A stretch of DNA of 31,368 nucleotides from positions 1 to 31,368 of the IMG/VR virus record IMGVR_UViG_3300042091_001222. One strand, 5' to 3'. The position numbers and the translations under genes are program-made. Of this stretch, positions 12,899 through 20,074 are shown in pieces (the stretch's first letter is position 1; each line of letters starts with the position of its first letter). Below the pieces are notes generated by a model. The model was not told the origin of the DNA, did not search any database, and saw only the letters and a program-made list of their open reading frames with translations. This stretch comes from a virus.

Positions 12899-13519
12899 TT
12901 ATCCTGAGACAGCCCCTGCCTGATTAGGACGCGCATCTGATCTTTCGGTGTCATTTGTCGGTTTGCTCAACAAGTCGGACAGTTTATACAAAGCGTCGAA
13001 CTTTACGTTGTGTGCTTCGATATTTTCTTTGCCTGCTGACTCTTCCCGATCTATCAGCAAAATAGCGCGCGACACTTGAAGTCTAGCGGAACGGGCACCT
13101 TCAATCGCCTTTATGACAGAGCCGCCCGAAGTGGTTACATCGTCAACTATGAGCGCTCGATCACCTTCGTGAACTTCGCCTTCGATCAATTTCATAAGGC
13201 CATGCGACTTGGGTTGTTTTCGAACTACAAACACGCGGACCGTTCGACCTGTCATCTCATAAATTGCATCGGACACGGCGGCTGCAAGCGGATAAGCCCC
13301 AAGTTCCAGACCGCCCACCGCATCGATCGAATCATCCTGAAGAAGCTGCGCGATCAACTTGCCCATGAGTGTACGCGCACGCGGATATGAAAGTGCCATC
13401 TTGCAGTCGATGTAATATGGACTGCTTTTTCCTGAGGACAAATGAAAATCGCCCTTCGAACGAAAGGACGTCGTTCGAAGGATTTCAAGCAATTCCGCCT
13501 TGTCTCCCCGATAATCCAC
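12899..13519 (-). CDS. pyrE: Orotate phosphoribosyltransferase
   Basis: Catalyses orotate plus PRPP to orotidine 5'-phosphate in UMP synthesis, a cytosolic host pathway. The PRPP-binding motif IVDDVTTSGGS is at 124-134, the catalytic loop RKQPKSHG at 100-107 (Lys and His present), and the substrate region SSGKSSPYYIDCK at 28-40. The 206-residue length is normal for the family. The GTG start is preferred because AGGGAGG sits eight nucleotides before it; the frame extends to a TTG at 13576. Last gene of the minus-strand DNA-metabolism operon. Apparently intact, so it probably serves as an auxiliary metabolic gene supplying pyrimidines for phage DNA. Confidence 0.92.
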   Translation of the reverse strand: MDYRGDKAELLEILRTTSFRSKGDFHLSSGKSSPYYIDCKMALSYPRARTLMGKLIAQLLQDDSIDAVGGLELGAYPLAAAVSDAIYEMTGRTVRVFVVRKQPKSHGLMKLIEGEVHEGDRALIVDDVTTSGGSVIKAIEGARSARLQVSRAILLIDREESAGKENIEAHNVKFDALYKLSDLLSKPTNDTERSDARPNQAGAVSG

Positions 13520-13585
13520 CGCATCATCCTCCCTTGCGCCTCGAATAATCCCGCACTTTGCCCGCGAAGCACTCAAGAAGCTCGG

Positions 13586-13690
13586 CTAGGGCCGGGCGCC
13601 TTTGCGGGTTCGACGTGGCCGATTACACGCTGGACACACGGTGAGCCACCAGGCGTTGCGGCGGCCACACAAGCAGGTCCAAGGACTCAC
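13586..13690 (-). CDS. 34-residue zinc-ribbon peptide
   Basis: GTG start overlapping the preceding stop (GTGA). CLC at 6-8 and CPAC at 19-22 can bind one zinc; the tail is basic (NRPRRTRKGARP). Trp-rich between the Cys pairs (NAWWLTV). It is among the smallest plausible zinc proteins; the coupling and the intact Cys pairs are the evidence. Confidence 0.55.
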   Translation of the reverse strand: MSPWTCLCGRRNAWWLTVCPACNRPRRTRKGARP

Positions 13691-13992
13691 GATCCACGCT
13701 CGCCCGGCTCGTAACCAACCAGTAGATAATTTCGTCCGCCCATTGGTTTTAGCATCTCTTTCGGTGGACGATCCCAGATACACAGCCCGGTTTCATCGAG
13801 CCTTCCGCCTTGCTGCGCCCAAAGACTAACGGCCTCCCAGACTTTTTGCGGTGTCTTCTGCCCATCTATTACTTGATCGCGTCTATTCAGGAATCCAGGC
13901 CCCGCGGCCGGATTCATCTCGAACCGGTAAAGTTTGCCATCCACGCTGATTGTTCGATTCGGGCCGCCCTTCAATACGCAAGCAATGTTCAT
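13687..13992 (-). CDS. Hypothetical protein, 101 residues
   Basis: ATGA overlap with the gene before and GTGA with the one after. It opens MNIACVLKGGPNRTISVDGKLYRFEMN, a short beta-like domain, and continues with QKTPQKVWEAVSLWAQQGGRLDETGLCIWDRPPKEM. No family recognised. A much longer upstream frame exists but is a shadow of the next gene. Confidence 0.7.
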   Translation of the reverse strand: MNIACVLKGGPNRTISVDGKLYRFEMNPAAGPGFLNRRDQVIDGQKTPQKVWEAVSLWAQQGGRLDETGLCIWDRPPKEMLKPMGGRNYLLVGYEPGERGS

Positions 13993-14477
13993 GCTCGGTT
14001 CCTCACCTCCAGCTTCAGGATGCGCTCGCGCCGTGCTAACCGCTCTGCGCGCGTCTCCGGTGCCCGCCGCTGGCGCACGTAAATCTCGGAGGGGTGCTGC
14101 TGGCGCGCCGGGGGCGAATGACGCGGCAGGATGCCCAGCAGGCCCGCGTAGATGCGTTCCCGTGAGAGCTGCGGATCGCAATTGAAGGTCTCGCACAGGT
14201 TATCGAAGCAAAACGGCCCCAAGTCGCCCTGCGCCTCAATCCAGCGCTGCGCCTCCCAAAATATCCGCCGGCCATGATTGGTGCTGGCGTTGTGATAGCG
14301 CTGAAAATCGCGAATCCCGTCTTCCAATACTGTCAACATGAGCCGTCGAATCCCCGCATCGGCCGGCGTCCGCCGCTGGTCGAAGTATTGGCTCGGGGTG
14401 ATGAGGTCCGGCGTAAACAGCGCCTCCGTGCCCGCCTCGATTGGCCCACTACTCCACGATTCTCCCCCTGCTTTCAT
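13989..14477 (-). CDS. Conserved helical phage/bacterial protein of unknown function, 162 residues
   Basis: AAAGGAGGGA precedes the ATG at good spacing. The central part (RRLMLTVLEDGIRDFQRYHN...GRRIFWEAQRWIE...FCFDNLCETFNCDPQLSRERI) follows a pattern I know from many uncharacterised proteins in environmental bacteria and phages: a helix, then a basic helix, then a Cys-containing helix with a DPxxLR motif, similar to a helix-turn-helix. DNA binding is therefore plausible. The C-terminus is basic. Confidence 0.75.
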   Translation of the reverse strand: MKAGGESWSSGPIEAGTEALFTPDLITPSQYFDQRRTPADAGIRRLMLTVLEDGIRDFQRYHNASTNHGRRIFWEAQRWIEAQGDLGPFCFDNLCETFNCDPQLSRERIYAGLLGILPRHSPPARQQHPSEIYVRQRRAPETRAERLARRERILKLEVRNRA

Positions 14478-14492
14478 GGTCTTGTCCCTCCT

Positions 14493-14846
14493 TTAGGCAA
14501 GCGTTCCCACCCATCCATCTTCCTTGAAGCATGTCTCATCCGTCAGCTCATGACGCAAGTAGCGGATGGTCTCCGCGAACTCAGGTTCCCGCGCGATCCT
14601 GTTGATAATCAGGTTGCAGCCGTGGATAACTGTCGAATGATCGCGTCCGAAATAAGCTCCGATTTGCGGGTAGCTCCGATGCGTCATATCGCGAATTAGG
14701 AAAAACGCGATCTGCCTGCATAGCGCCGTATGTTGACCCCTACGTGGTCCCTTTAGCTCCTCGATTGGCACTCGCAGGCGCTTGGCGACGTGCGTGATAA
14801 TCGGCTCGATGTCGAGCAGATAGCCTGGTGTATGACGATGGATCAT
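14493..14846 (-). CDS. Stand-alone DnaA domain IV-like DNA-binding protein
   Basis: 117 residues consisting almost only of the DnaA C-terminal DNA-binding domain. RQIAFFLIRDMTHRSYPQIG (44-63) and FGRDHSTVIHGCNLI (66-80) match the DnaA signature that reads DnaA boxes; no AAA+ ATPase domain is present. It overlaps the preceding nuclease gene as ATGA. Possible roles: phage origin recognition, competition with host DnaA at oriC, or transcription control. It sits among other DNA-metabolism genes. Domain call firm, role inferred. Confidence 0.88.
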   Translation of the reverse strand: MIHRHTPGYLLDIEPIITHVAKRLRVPIEELKGPRRGQHTALCRQIAFFLIRDMTHRSYPQIGAYFGRDHSTVIHGCNLIINRIAREPEFAETIRYLRHELTDETCFKEDGWVGTLA

Positions 14847-15235
14847 TGTCCTAATCTCCCCTGCACTGCGGTTTGAATTTCCTCTAGAATCTTGGGCAAT
14901 TCGCCCTTCTTTCTGATGCGCTGGTTGGTAAAGCGAAGCGTGAGAATGCCATTATGGGCCGCAGCGCGATCTCGCCTGCCATCCGGCCCGGCCTTATGCT
15001 GCCGACCGTCCAGCTCTACCGCTACTTTCGCCGGTAGATGTAGAAAGTCGAAGATTACGCCGTGAACTTTCCCGCGCACGCCGAGCAAAATCATCGGATA
15101 TTGGAAACTCCAGCCTGTCGGATAAACCAGTAAGTGCTTGCGTAGCAACGCCTCGTCGTCAGTGGGGTTCGCCCGCATCCGATCGGCTTGCGCATGAAGG
15201 AAGGCTTCGATCTCACTGAGTGAGCGTCTAGGCAT
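14843..15235 (-). CDS. DUF559/Vsr-like PD-(D/E)XK endonuclease
   Basis: 130 residues. FDFLHLPAKVAVELDGRQH (63-81) contains the D...ExDG metal-binding motif, followed by RRDRAAAHNGILTLRFTNQRI, the strand-helix that closes this fold (DUF559, related to very-short-patch repair nucleases). The start overlaps the preceding gene by eight nucleotides. In phages such proteins are thought to nick DNA during recombination or host takeover. Second PD-(D/E)XK-type gene in this operon. Confidence 0.85.
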   Translation of the reverse strand: MPRRSLSEIEAFLHAQADRMRANPTDDEALLRKHLLVYPTGWSFQYPMILLGVRGKVHGVIFDFLHLPAKVAVELDGRQHKAGPDGRRDRAAAHNGILTLRFTNQRIRKKGELPKILEEIQTAVQGRLGQ

Positions 15236-15863
15236 CGGCTTTTACATACCCCAGATGGTCCGCTATCGCGTCGTAAAGCCGCGTCAGCTCGTAGTTCACG
15301 TCCTTGGGCGCAGCACCATCTTTCCGCGCCTGCTGAAAATCTCTGATGTGATGGTCTATGGCTTGATACGCTGCTGCGGCTTCGGTATCTTGGGATTGTT
15401 CTTCCTGGGTTTGCGGACCGTCGCCCGAGGGCTTGGTGCTCCCCCCCACCGAGCCCTCCTTCATTTTTTCCCGTAATTCCCTAACCGTCCATTCGCCTTC
15501 GACGGCTTCATCGAGCAGTTTGTCGGCTAGCTTAGGTTCGATATATGCCAGCGCCGCCTGGAGACTGTAATCAATCCGCGCGCGGCGGCGTTCTGGTGGG
15601 ATTTTGCGGGCCACACTTGCCCAATTCAGCACCGTCTGCTTGACGAAACCAAGATTATGCAGCTCTTGCCAAACCCGTTCACGGTCCAGCTTGTCGCCTG
15701 CGTTGATCCAGTCCCCCACCCAAAACTGGATGGCCGATTCCACCACCTTGAGCTGAGCGCCATATGCGACCCATTGATCCCAGGTCAGATCGGACGGAAG
15801 GTTAAGCCCAACCGCCGTCGTACATGGCAACAATTCCGGCAGGCTGCCGTTAGTGGTTTGCAT
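15228..15863 (-). CDS. Helical, probably DNA-binding protein, 211 residues
   Basis: LPSDLTWDQWVAYGAQLKVVESAIQFWVGDWINAGDK, followed by a helix-turn-helix-like core (GFVKQTVLNWASVARKI), gives a pattern I recognise from proteins of phages and plasmids annotated as hypothetical or ParB-like. Residues about 125-150 are linker (GGSTKPSGDGPQTQEEQSQD), then a C-terminal helical domain (AYQAIDHHIRDFQQARK). It overlaps its two nuclease neighbours. Replication or partition role possible; not certain. Confidence 0.7.
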   Translation of the reverse strand: MQTTNGSLPELLPCTTAVGLNLPSDLTWDQWVAYGAQLKVVESAIQFWVGDWINAGDKLDRERVWQELHNLGFVKQTVLNWASVARKIPPERRRARIDYSLQAALAYIEPKLADKLLDEAVEGEWTVRELREKMKEGSVGGSTKPSGDGPQTQEEQSQDTEAAAAYQAIDHHIRDFQQARKDGAAPKDVNYELTRLYDAIADHLGYVKADA

Positions 15864-16272
15864 CTGTTCCCCCTAGCGCTTGCTCAATGATGGTCAGCGC
15901 TTCTCCCGATTTGATCATTTCGTCCGTGAATCGCAGCAAGATCAGGCCGTGGACGGCGCACATATTGGCCTTGCGGATGTCGCGCGTGATGCCCTTGCCG
16001 CTCGAATGCGCCCCGATTTTCCAGATTTGGCCCTCGCATTCAACCAGCACCCGCCGCTTGTCCGGTTTATCCTCTCCCACCAGAAAGTCAAATCGCCAGC
16101 GCTTCGCCGGGAAAAACGGCTCAACTTCCCGCACATAGGGAATCTTGGCCGCATCGAGCTGCATCGCCAGCCGTTGCTCCAGCGGCGACCGCCCTAGCCG
16201 CGCCAGCTCCGCATTCGTCTTCACGACGGCAGTGGAGCCGTTCTGGGGCGGTTGGCTAGTTATCTTCGCCAT
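15850..16272 (-). CDS. PD-(D/E)XK-type phage endonuclease
   Basis: 140 residues. SPLEQRLAMQLDAAKIP, then RWRFDFLVGE and RRVLVECEGQIWKIGAHSSG give the E...D...ExEG metal site and the GxxHxxGxG loop seen in a widespread family of small phage nucleases; NMCAVHGLILLRFTDEMI closes the fold. It overlaps the HNH gene by 13 nt and the downstream gene by 14 nt. Likely acts in recombination or replication-intermediate processing. Confidence 0.85.
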   Translation of the reverse strand: MAKITSQPPQNGSTAVVKTNAELARLGRSPLEQRLAMQLDAAKIPYVREVEPFFPAKRWRFDFLVGEDKPDKRRVLVECEGQIWKIGAHSSGKGITRDIRKANMCAVHGLILLRFTDEMIKSGEALTIIEQALGGTDANH

Positions 16273-16694
16273 CTAAGCCGCTCCTCGATCTCGTTCTTGA
16301 GCCGGATGCGATTGCGGACGAACTTTTGCAGGCCATAGCCCAGCTCGGATAATTCTTCTTCGTCCCAAGCTGGCATCTCTAACAGCCTCGCGTATTTGCG
16401 TTTGAGATAGCTCTTGACGGCGACACGGCGGTCGCTGAGGGTACGGAAAAAGCGGTTGCCAAGGACAGAATTGCACTGATGACATGAATAGACCTTGATA
16501 AGCGGTGGAAGCTGACCCAGGATTTCGGCGCGGACTTCTTGGGTCAATCCGTCGATCATCGCCAGAATCGAAACCGGCACGATATGATCTTCGCTGCTCG
16601 CGGGCATTCCGCAGTACGTGCATGGAATCGCTACCCCCTCATCCGGCCGTGGTTTCCTTTTCTTGTAAGGCCCTCGCAATCCTTGGATGCCCAT
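16260..16694 (-). CDS. HNH endonuclease-like zinc protein
   Basis: 144 residues. CTYCGMPASSEDHIVPVS and YSCHQCNSVLGNRFF form an HNH core with two zinc-binding Cys pairs and DHIVP as the catalytic His strand. The C-terminus is helical and charged. The ATG at 16694 is preferred though its ribosome binding site is weak; the frame extends upstream to a GTG inside the zinc-ribbon gene. HNH proteins next to packaging or recombination genes assist packaging, but here it leads nucleases and a DnaA-like gene, so a replication/recombination role is as likely. Confidence 0.8.
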   Translation of the reverse strand: MGIQGLRGPYKKRKPRPDEGVAIPCTYCGMPASSEDHIVPVSILAMIDGLTQEVRAEILGQLPPLIKVYSCHQCNSVLGNRFFRTLSDRRVAVKSYLKRKYARLLEMPAWDEEELSELGYGLQKFVRNRIRLKNEIEERLRWRR

Positions 16695-16818
16695 CAATCC
16701 ATGCCCTGTTGCGACATCGCGGCCCACAGTAAACCGCCCACTGTCGGCGCTTGTCGAAGGATTTGCCGCATCGTCGGCACTTCGTGATCTGCGGTTCTCT
16801 TTTTTTACGTCGCGGCAT
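16639..16818 (-). CDS. Zinc-ribbon mini protein with leaderless-type start, 59 residues
   Basis: Basic N-terminus (PRRKKREPQ), then CRRC (14-17) and YCGPRCRN (30-37): two Cys pairs. The ATG lies only five nucleotides after a candidate -10 element, so the transcript probably begins at the start codon. The gene overlaps the start of the HNH gene by 56 nt in another frame. It ends in TGAGGGGG, the same stop/ribosome-binding combination as in the 11.5-12 kb cassette. Confidence 0.7.
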   Translation of the reverse strand: MPRRKKREPQITKCRRCGKSFDKRRQWAVYCGPRCRNRAWIDGHPRIARALQEKETTAG

Positions 16819-16823
16819 ATTCC

Positions 16824-16851
16824 ATTATCCGCCGTTCCCTTGCGTTGTCAA
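16824..16851 (-). promoter_or_regulatory. Strong candidate promoter of the DNA-metabolism operon
   Basis: Minus strand: consensus -35 TTGACA (16846-16851), 16-nt spacer, -10 GATAAT (16824-16829), five nucleotides to the ATG. The expected start site lies at the ATG, so the mRNA would be leaderless. Confidence 0.7.
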
Positions 16852-16958
16852 CTCGTATAGGTACAGCTCATCGTTTTTCGGATTCGGGGCTCGCCCGTGT
16901 CTGCGCCAAGCCATTCGCGGGCCAATTTGGCGGCTAGGGTTTCCTCAAGGTCGCTCAT
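16848..16958 (-). CDS. Possible 36-residue peptide
   Basis: MSDLEETLAAKLAREWLGADTG and a Lys/Thr/Ser-rich end. AGGGCAG lies four nucleotides before the ATG. The stop codon overlaps the -35 element of the downstream promoter. Alpha-helical and acidic. No family; only moderately supported. Confidence 0.35.
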   Translation of the reverse strand: MSDLEETLAAKLAREWLGADTGEPRIRKTMSCTYTS

Positions 16959-17375
16959 TTTCTGCCCTAATTTCGTCAGTAGCCGCGTCCATCACTCATC
17001 TCCTTGGCTGGGGGGTTGACTAACCGGCTAGGGGGTTGGTATCTTGGCGTTGTCCGGTTCTCCCCATTTTCATAAAGCGACACCGACGCCTCGATTCAGT
17101 ATTGACTCGGGGCGTTTGTGTTTGTAAAACTGGTTGCGCCAAGCAGACTACGCTTTGTCGAGCTTGGTGGGTGAGGAATCGCGACGTACCTAGGACCGTC
17201 CATTCCGTTTCCCCGATTAGATTTTGAGCCACGAGACCTTCCTGAGTCTTGACGACGAAGTTTGGTCTGCGGTGTTTTGTGCCTTTTGCACTCGCTCTTA
17301 ATCTTTTTCTGGGGTTCGGAATCACTTTCTGTTTTCTTCTCTTTCTCTGCTTCTTTGATGGCGATTATCCGGCTG
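16959..17375. other. Stretch without a convincing gene
   Basis: Several frames are open on both strands but none has a ribosome binding site, a coupled start or a recognisable domain. A good AAGGAG on the minus strand (about 17000) precedes a 15-codon frame only. Two GGGGGTTG motifs lie at 17013-17040. The stretch precedes the transposase promoter and probably includes the left boundary of the inserted island; I could not identify terminal inverted repeats. Confidence 0.5.
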
Positions 17376-17404
17376 TTGACTCTTTCGTCTGGTTGCGCTA
17401 GATT
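17376..17404 (+). promoter_or_regulatory. Candidate promoter of the transposase gene
   Basis: -35 TTGACT (17376-17381), 17-nt spacer, -10 TAGATT (17399-17404), then seven nucleotides to the first ATG of ATGATG at 17412. Leaderless-type spacing again. Confidence 0.55.
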
Positions 17405-17411
17405 ACGATGC

Positions 17412-18284
17412 ATGATGACGCTCCGAGAATTGATGGCGACCTTTCCGACCGACGACTCCTGCAAGCAGTTCCTCATGGAGCGGCGCTGGCAAGATGGCGT
17501 CGTAAAGTGCCCGCGTTGCGGGAATCCGGCTGTCTATAAGCTCATCACGCGGCCTTTTCACTGGCTTTGTAAGCCGTGCGCAAACTACCGCTTCAGCGTG
17601 ATCAGCGGGACGATCTTCGAGAACACGAAATACCCGCTCAAGGTGTGGTTCGAGGTTCTCTGGCAGATACTCAATTCCAAGAAAGGCGTTAGCGCCAAGC
17701 AGATTCAACGTCAGATCGGTTGCGCGTCGTATCAGACCGCTTGGTATATGTGCATGCGGCTGCGCGCGTCCATGCACGACCCTGACTTCCGCCAGCTCAT
17801 GGGCGTCGTGGAAATCGACGAAACCGGTATCGACGGAAAAGACAAAAACCGCCACTGGGACAAGAAAAAGCACATCACCGGCCTGAGCGGTAAGACTACG
17901 GTCATCGGGGCGATCAGTCGAAAGGGTAACGTGGTCTGTCAGATTATCGACGATACGAGCGCAGCCACCCTCAATAAGTTTGTCCGCAAGGCTGTGAGTG
18001 ACAAGGTTGATCTGGTCGCGACGGATGAGTTTGCCGGTTATCACTATCTGCGAGCGCTGGGATACGAGCACGGTGCGGTCAGTCACTCGCAAGGCGAGTA
18101 CGTGCGCGGCGAAGTCCATACGAACAACATCGAAAGCTTCTGGAGCCTGCTTAAGCGCGGCATCATGGGTAGCTTCCACCATGTCAGCGCAAAGTATCTG
18201 CCACTGTACCTCGCGGAGTTTCAATTCCGTCACAACAACCGCCGTGAGTCCGATATTTTCGGCAAGGCGATAGAGGGGGCCTGA
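17412..18284 (+). CDS. IS1595-family (ISXO2-like) transposase
   Basis: 290 residues. An N-terminal zinc ribbon (CPRCGNPAVY...CKPC) is followed by the DDE-type domain: EIDETGIDG, VATDEFAGYHYL, and HTNNIESFWSLLKRGIMGSFHHV with the conserved H-N-IE-W. RHNNRRESDIF is near the end, as is usual for the family. Length is full and no frameshift is seen in the core. It opens the plus-strand island inside minus-strand genes. No inverted repeats or target duplication were found by eye, so it may be a domesticated or decayed insertion rather than a mobile copy. Confidence 0.9.
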   Translation: MMTLRELMATFPTDDSCKQFLMERRWQDGVVKCPRCGNPAVYKLITRPFHWLCKPCANYRFSVISGTIFENTKYPLKVWFEVLWQILNSKKGVSAKQIQRQIGCASYQTAWYMCMRLRASMHDPDFRQLMGVVEIDETGIDGKDKNRHWDKKKHITGLSGKTTVIGAISRKGNVVCQIIDDTSAATLNKFVRKAVSDKVDLVATDEFAGYHYLRALGYEHGAVSHSQGEYVRGEVHTNNIESFWSLLKRGIMGSFHHVSAKYLPLYLAEFQFRHNNRRESDIFGKAIEGA

Positions 18285-18286
18285 AG

Positions 18287-18316
18287 CTGAAGCGCAACGA
18301 CTGGCGGGCGCTTCAG
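18287..18316 (+). terminator. Hairpin just after the transposase stop
   Basis: CTGAAGCGC pairs perfectly with GCGCTTCAG over a 12-nt loop, starting three nucleotides after the transposase stop. No T-run follows, so intrinsic termination is uncertain; it may be a remnant of an element end. Confidence 0.4.
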
Positions 18317-18357
18317 AGCAAGTCCAAGCGCGCCAGCAAGATGGAGTCGAGAATGCC

Positions 18358-18435
18358 TTATTCATTGAAGAACCACAAATAGATTAGCGCTGCAATGACT
18401 AAGAGCGTGAGAAATGCGAGCGTGCCAAAATCCAT
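18358..18435 (-). CDS. Possible 25-residue membrane peptide
   Basis: MDFGTLAFLTLLVIAALIYL followed by WFFNE: a single hydrophobic helix with a short polar end, composition like small phage or bacterial membrane peptides. It lies between the transposase hairpin and the start of the divergent 244-residue membrane protein. No clear ribosome binding site. Reported with caution; it forms the end of a long minus-strand frame that is otherwise a shadow. Confidence 0.3.
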   Translation of the reverse strand: MDFGTLAFLTLLVIAALIYLWFFNE

Positions 18436-18484
18436 TATCCATCGAGTCGGGTCTCTATAGAGATCGCTCTTCCAAGAGTACGGC

Positions 18485-19219
18485 ATGCTGCTGTTATTAG
18501 AGCCAGCACTTAAATTTGCACGACATTGGCGCGATTGGGGTAATAATATCTTAATCGCGTTCTTGGTTATTGAATTATTGGTCGAGGTATGGCCAGAGTT
18601 GCCTTCCGATTGGTCCCCTTGGAATCCGCCAACGCGATACACACTTTGGTGCGATCTCCATGATTCTTGGAAGAAATTCATCACGGTAATAGCGGCATTC
18701 GGTGTATTAATTGGCGTTTCGGTCGAAACATATTGGTCGATTCGCATAGACAATATTGTTGATGACATGCGGATAGCCCAAGCACCTCGCCCTGAAGTGC
18801 TATATGGCGACCGAGGGCAACAGCTAATCACCTCGCTAAAGCCGTGGGCGGGCCAACATATCGAAGTGCGAATCTGTGATATATATTTCTCAGATAACGA
18901 TTCTATGCAGACCGCGATGCGACTCGGATCGATTCTTTCAAATGCTGGTTGGGTGGGCAAATCTGGATACCAGATTGGTGCGATTGGAAGCGGCTGGATT
19001 CCACCGAGAAGAACACAGTGTGGCCCCGGCGAGGGCTTATGGGTAGAGAGAAGTGTCAGGGCACCCAAAGATACGGGCCTCGCCGCAGCGGGGCTTATTG
19101 AGGCGCTGAAGGGGGCGAACCTTGGCGTGAATAAAACGGTAGCCGATCTCAGTGCAGGTGAATTAGAGCCGCTCGATTCATCGAGCGTCGTGCTGACTGT
19201 GTTTGCGCATCCGTTATAA
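18485..19219 (+). CDS. Two-helix membrane protein with soluble C-terminal domain, host-like
   Basis: 244 residues. Transmembrane helices at about 24-40 (LIAFLVIELLVEVW) and 66-83 (FITVIAAFGVLIGVSVETYW), then a short helix and an alpha/beta domain (QLITSLKPWAGQHIEVRICDI...AMRLGSILSNAGW...TGLAAAGLIEALKGANLG). This layout is common in uncharacterised proteins of environmental bacteria and unlike phage virion or replication genes, so host origin is likely. It lies in the island with the transposase and on the opposite strand to the flanking phage genes. Function unknown. Confidence 0.75.
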   Translation: MLLLLEPALKFARHWRDWGNNILIAFLVIELLVEVWPELPSDWSPWNPPTRYTLWCDLHDSWKKFITVIAAFGVLIGVSVETYWSIRIDNIVDDMRIAQAPRPEVLYGDRGQQLITSLKPWAGQHIEVRICDIYFSDNDSMQTAMRLGSILSNAGWVGKSGYQIGAIGSGWIPPRRTQCGPGEGLWVERSVRAPKDTGLAAAGLIEALKGANLGVNKTVADLSAGELEPLDSSSVVLTVFAHPL

Positions 19220-19230
19220 GGGATTGCTAT

Positions 19231-19398
19231 ATGGCCAAATACGCTCAACCGATCTTGCACTTCTTCTGCCGCCCGTGCGGCGAATACCATCTCAAGACCG
19301 ATCCCCACTATCGGGCGATGAAGCGCAGAAAGGCTAAACGACGGAAGCTGGCGGCTGCCAAAGCCGCAGCCAGCGCCGTCGCTAGCCCAAACCCTTGA
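19231..19398 (+). CDS. Mini protein with zinc-binding start and Lys/Ala-rich tail, 55 residues
   Basis: AAGGGATT precedes the ATG by about nine nucleotides. HFFCRPCGEYH gives one Cys pair with flanking His; the tail is RAMKRRKAKRRKLAAAKAAA, similar to histone-like basic tails. It follows the 244-residue gene by 11 nt and is probably co-transcribed. DNA or RNA binding is plausible. Confidence 0.6.
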   Translation: MAKYAQPILHFFCRPCGEYHLKTDPHYRAMKRRKAKRRKLAAAKAAASAVASPNP

Positions 19399-19533
19399 AC
19401 TCCGGCCTGTCCATGCCAGAATGGCGAAGACAAGGCATAGAGTCAACATTCGGATAATCGCCTCTTTGATCTCTCTGATGATTGATCTTAGATGTTGTAC
19501 ATTGAGTCGCTCGTCGTATTCGTCTGCTTTCAT
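19399..19533 (-). pseudogene. N-terminal part of a small membrane protein, 3' end apparently lost
   Basis: ATGA coupling with the replication-like gene upstream marks a real start. The first 45 residues are polar (KADEYDERLNVQHLRSIIRE) then hydrophobic (IIRMLTLCLVFAILAW). Beyond about 19399 the frame continues to 18358, but only as a shadow of the plus-strand island genes; its natural end is not recognisable. Best read as truncation by insertion of the island. Confidence 0.5.
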
Positions 19534-19883
19534 CCGATTCTTCTTCCTAGATTCTGACTCAGATTCCGAAGAATCTGTAAATTGGCCTTTCGTTGCTCCG
19601 GCGTCTGATTCAGCACTTCAGGATCAACCGGCGCGACCCCCGTTAACTTCGGCGCTATCGGCCTAACGGTGGCCTTCTGCCGTCCATAAAGAGCCGCGAA
19701 CCGGATACGCGTGCGCCAGGCGGCGGACCAGTCCTTGTACTGGTAGTTGTTCGCAAGGCAGCTATCACGCCAGGCCTCGAACTCCTCCAGCGGCTCGATG
19801 TTCCTGTTGTACGCATAGAGCTTCATTTCGTCGGTAAGCGTTAAATCCTCTGGCCATGCGCGGAGTCCGTTTGATTTCTTCAT
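19530..19883 (-). CDS. Replication-protein-like C-terminal domain, 117 residues
   Basis: WPEDLTLTDEMKLYAYNR, EEFEAWRDSCLANNYQYKDWSAAWRTRIR is the pattern found at the C-terminus of phage replication/helicase-loader proteins (a helix, then KDWxAAWRxW). Here it forms a whole small protein. It couples to both neighbours through ATGA. It might load helicase or bind single-stranded DNA; the usual N-terminal winged-helix part is missing. Confidence 0.65.
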   Translation of the reverse strand: MKKSNGLRAWPEDLTLTDEMKLYAYNRNIEPLEEFEAWRDSCLANNYQYKDWSAAWRTRIRFAALYGRQKATVRPIAPKLTGVAPVDPEVLNQTPEQRKANLQILRNLSQNLGRRIG

Positions 19884-20074
19884 ACGTTTGCCAACTCCTC
19901 ATCAGTCTTCCAGTAACAAGGATGCTCGCGTTTCAACTTGCGAAGTTCTCCAATCGTCATGTGGCGAACTCCGGCCGTCTTGTAATTGTCGCAATAAAAG
20001 ATTCCCTGCCAACAGCACGCCATCAGACACGAATCGCAGACCGTAATTTCAGTGAATCGGTTCTTTCTCGGCAT
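19880..20074 (-). CDS. Cys-rich mini protein leading a minus-strand operon, 64 residues
   Basis: CDSCLMACCWQGIFYC carries four Cys in a short stretch, with later H-P-C, suggesting zinc binding. The ATG (MPRKNRFTEI) was chosen because it lies seven nucleotides after a candidate -10; an upstream TTG start would lie inside the promoter. It couples to the replication-like gene by ATGA. Divergent from the early plus-strand operon. Confidence 0.65.
   Translation of the reverse strand: MPRKNRFTEITVCDSCLMACCWQGIFYCDNYKTAGVRHMTIGELRKLKREHPCYWKTDEELANV

Noticed and set aside
14628-14636. DnaA-box-like sequences (also near 23903)
   Set aside because: Single near-matches, one of them forced by the coding of the DnaA signature itself; no cluster, so no origin is claimed.
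17020-17476. Minus-strand frames of 101 and 126 residues before the transposase
   Set aside because: Low-complexity basic sequence, no ribosome binding site, no coupling, and overlap with the transposase start; could not be supported as genes.
18358-19533. 391-residue minus-strand frame
   Set aside because: Between the real N-terminal part and the last 25 residues it is antisense to the well-formed 244-residue plus-strand membrane protein; composition is Ser/Pro/Arg-rich and unlike a protein.
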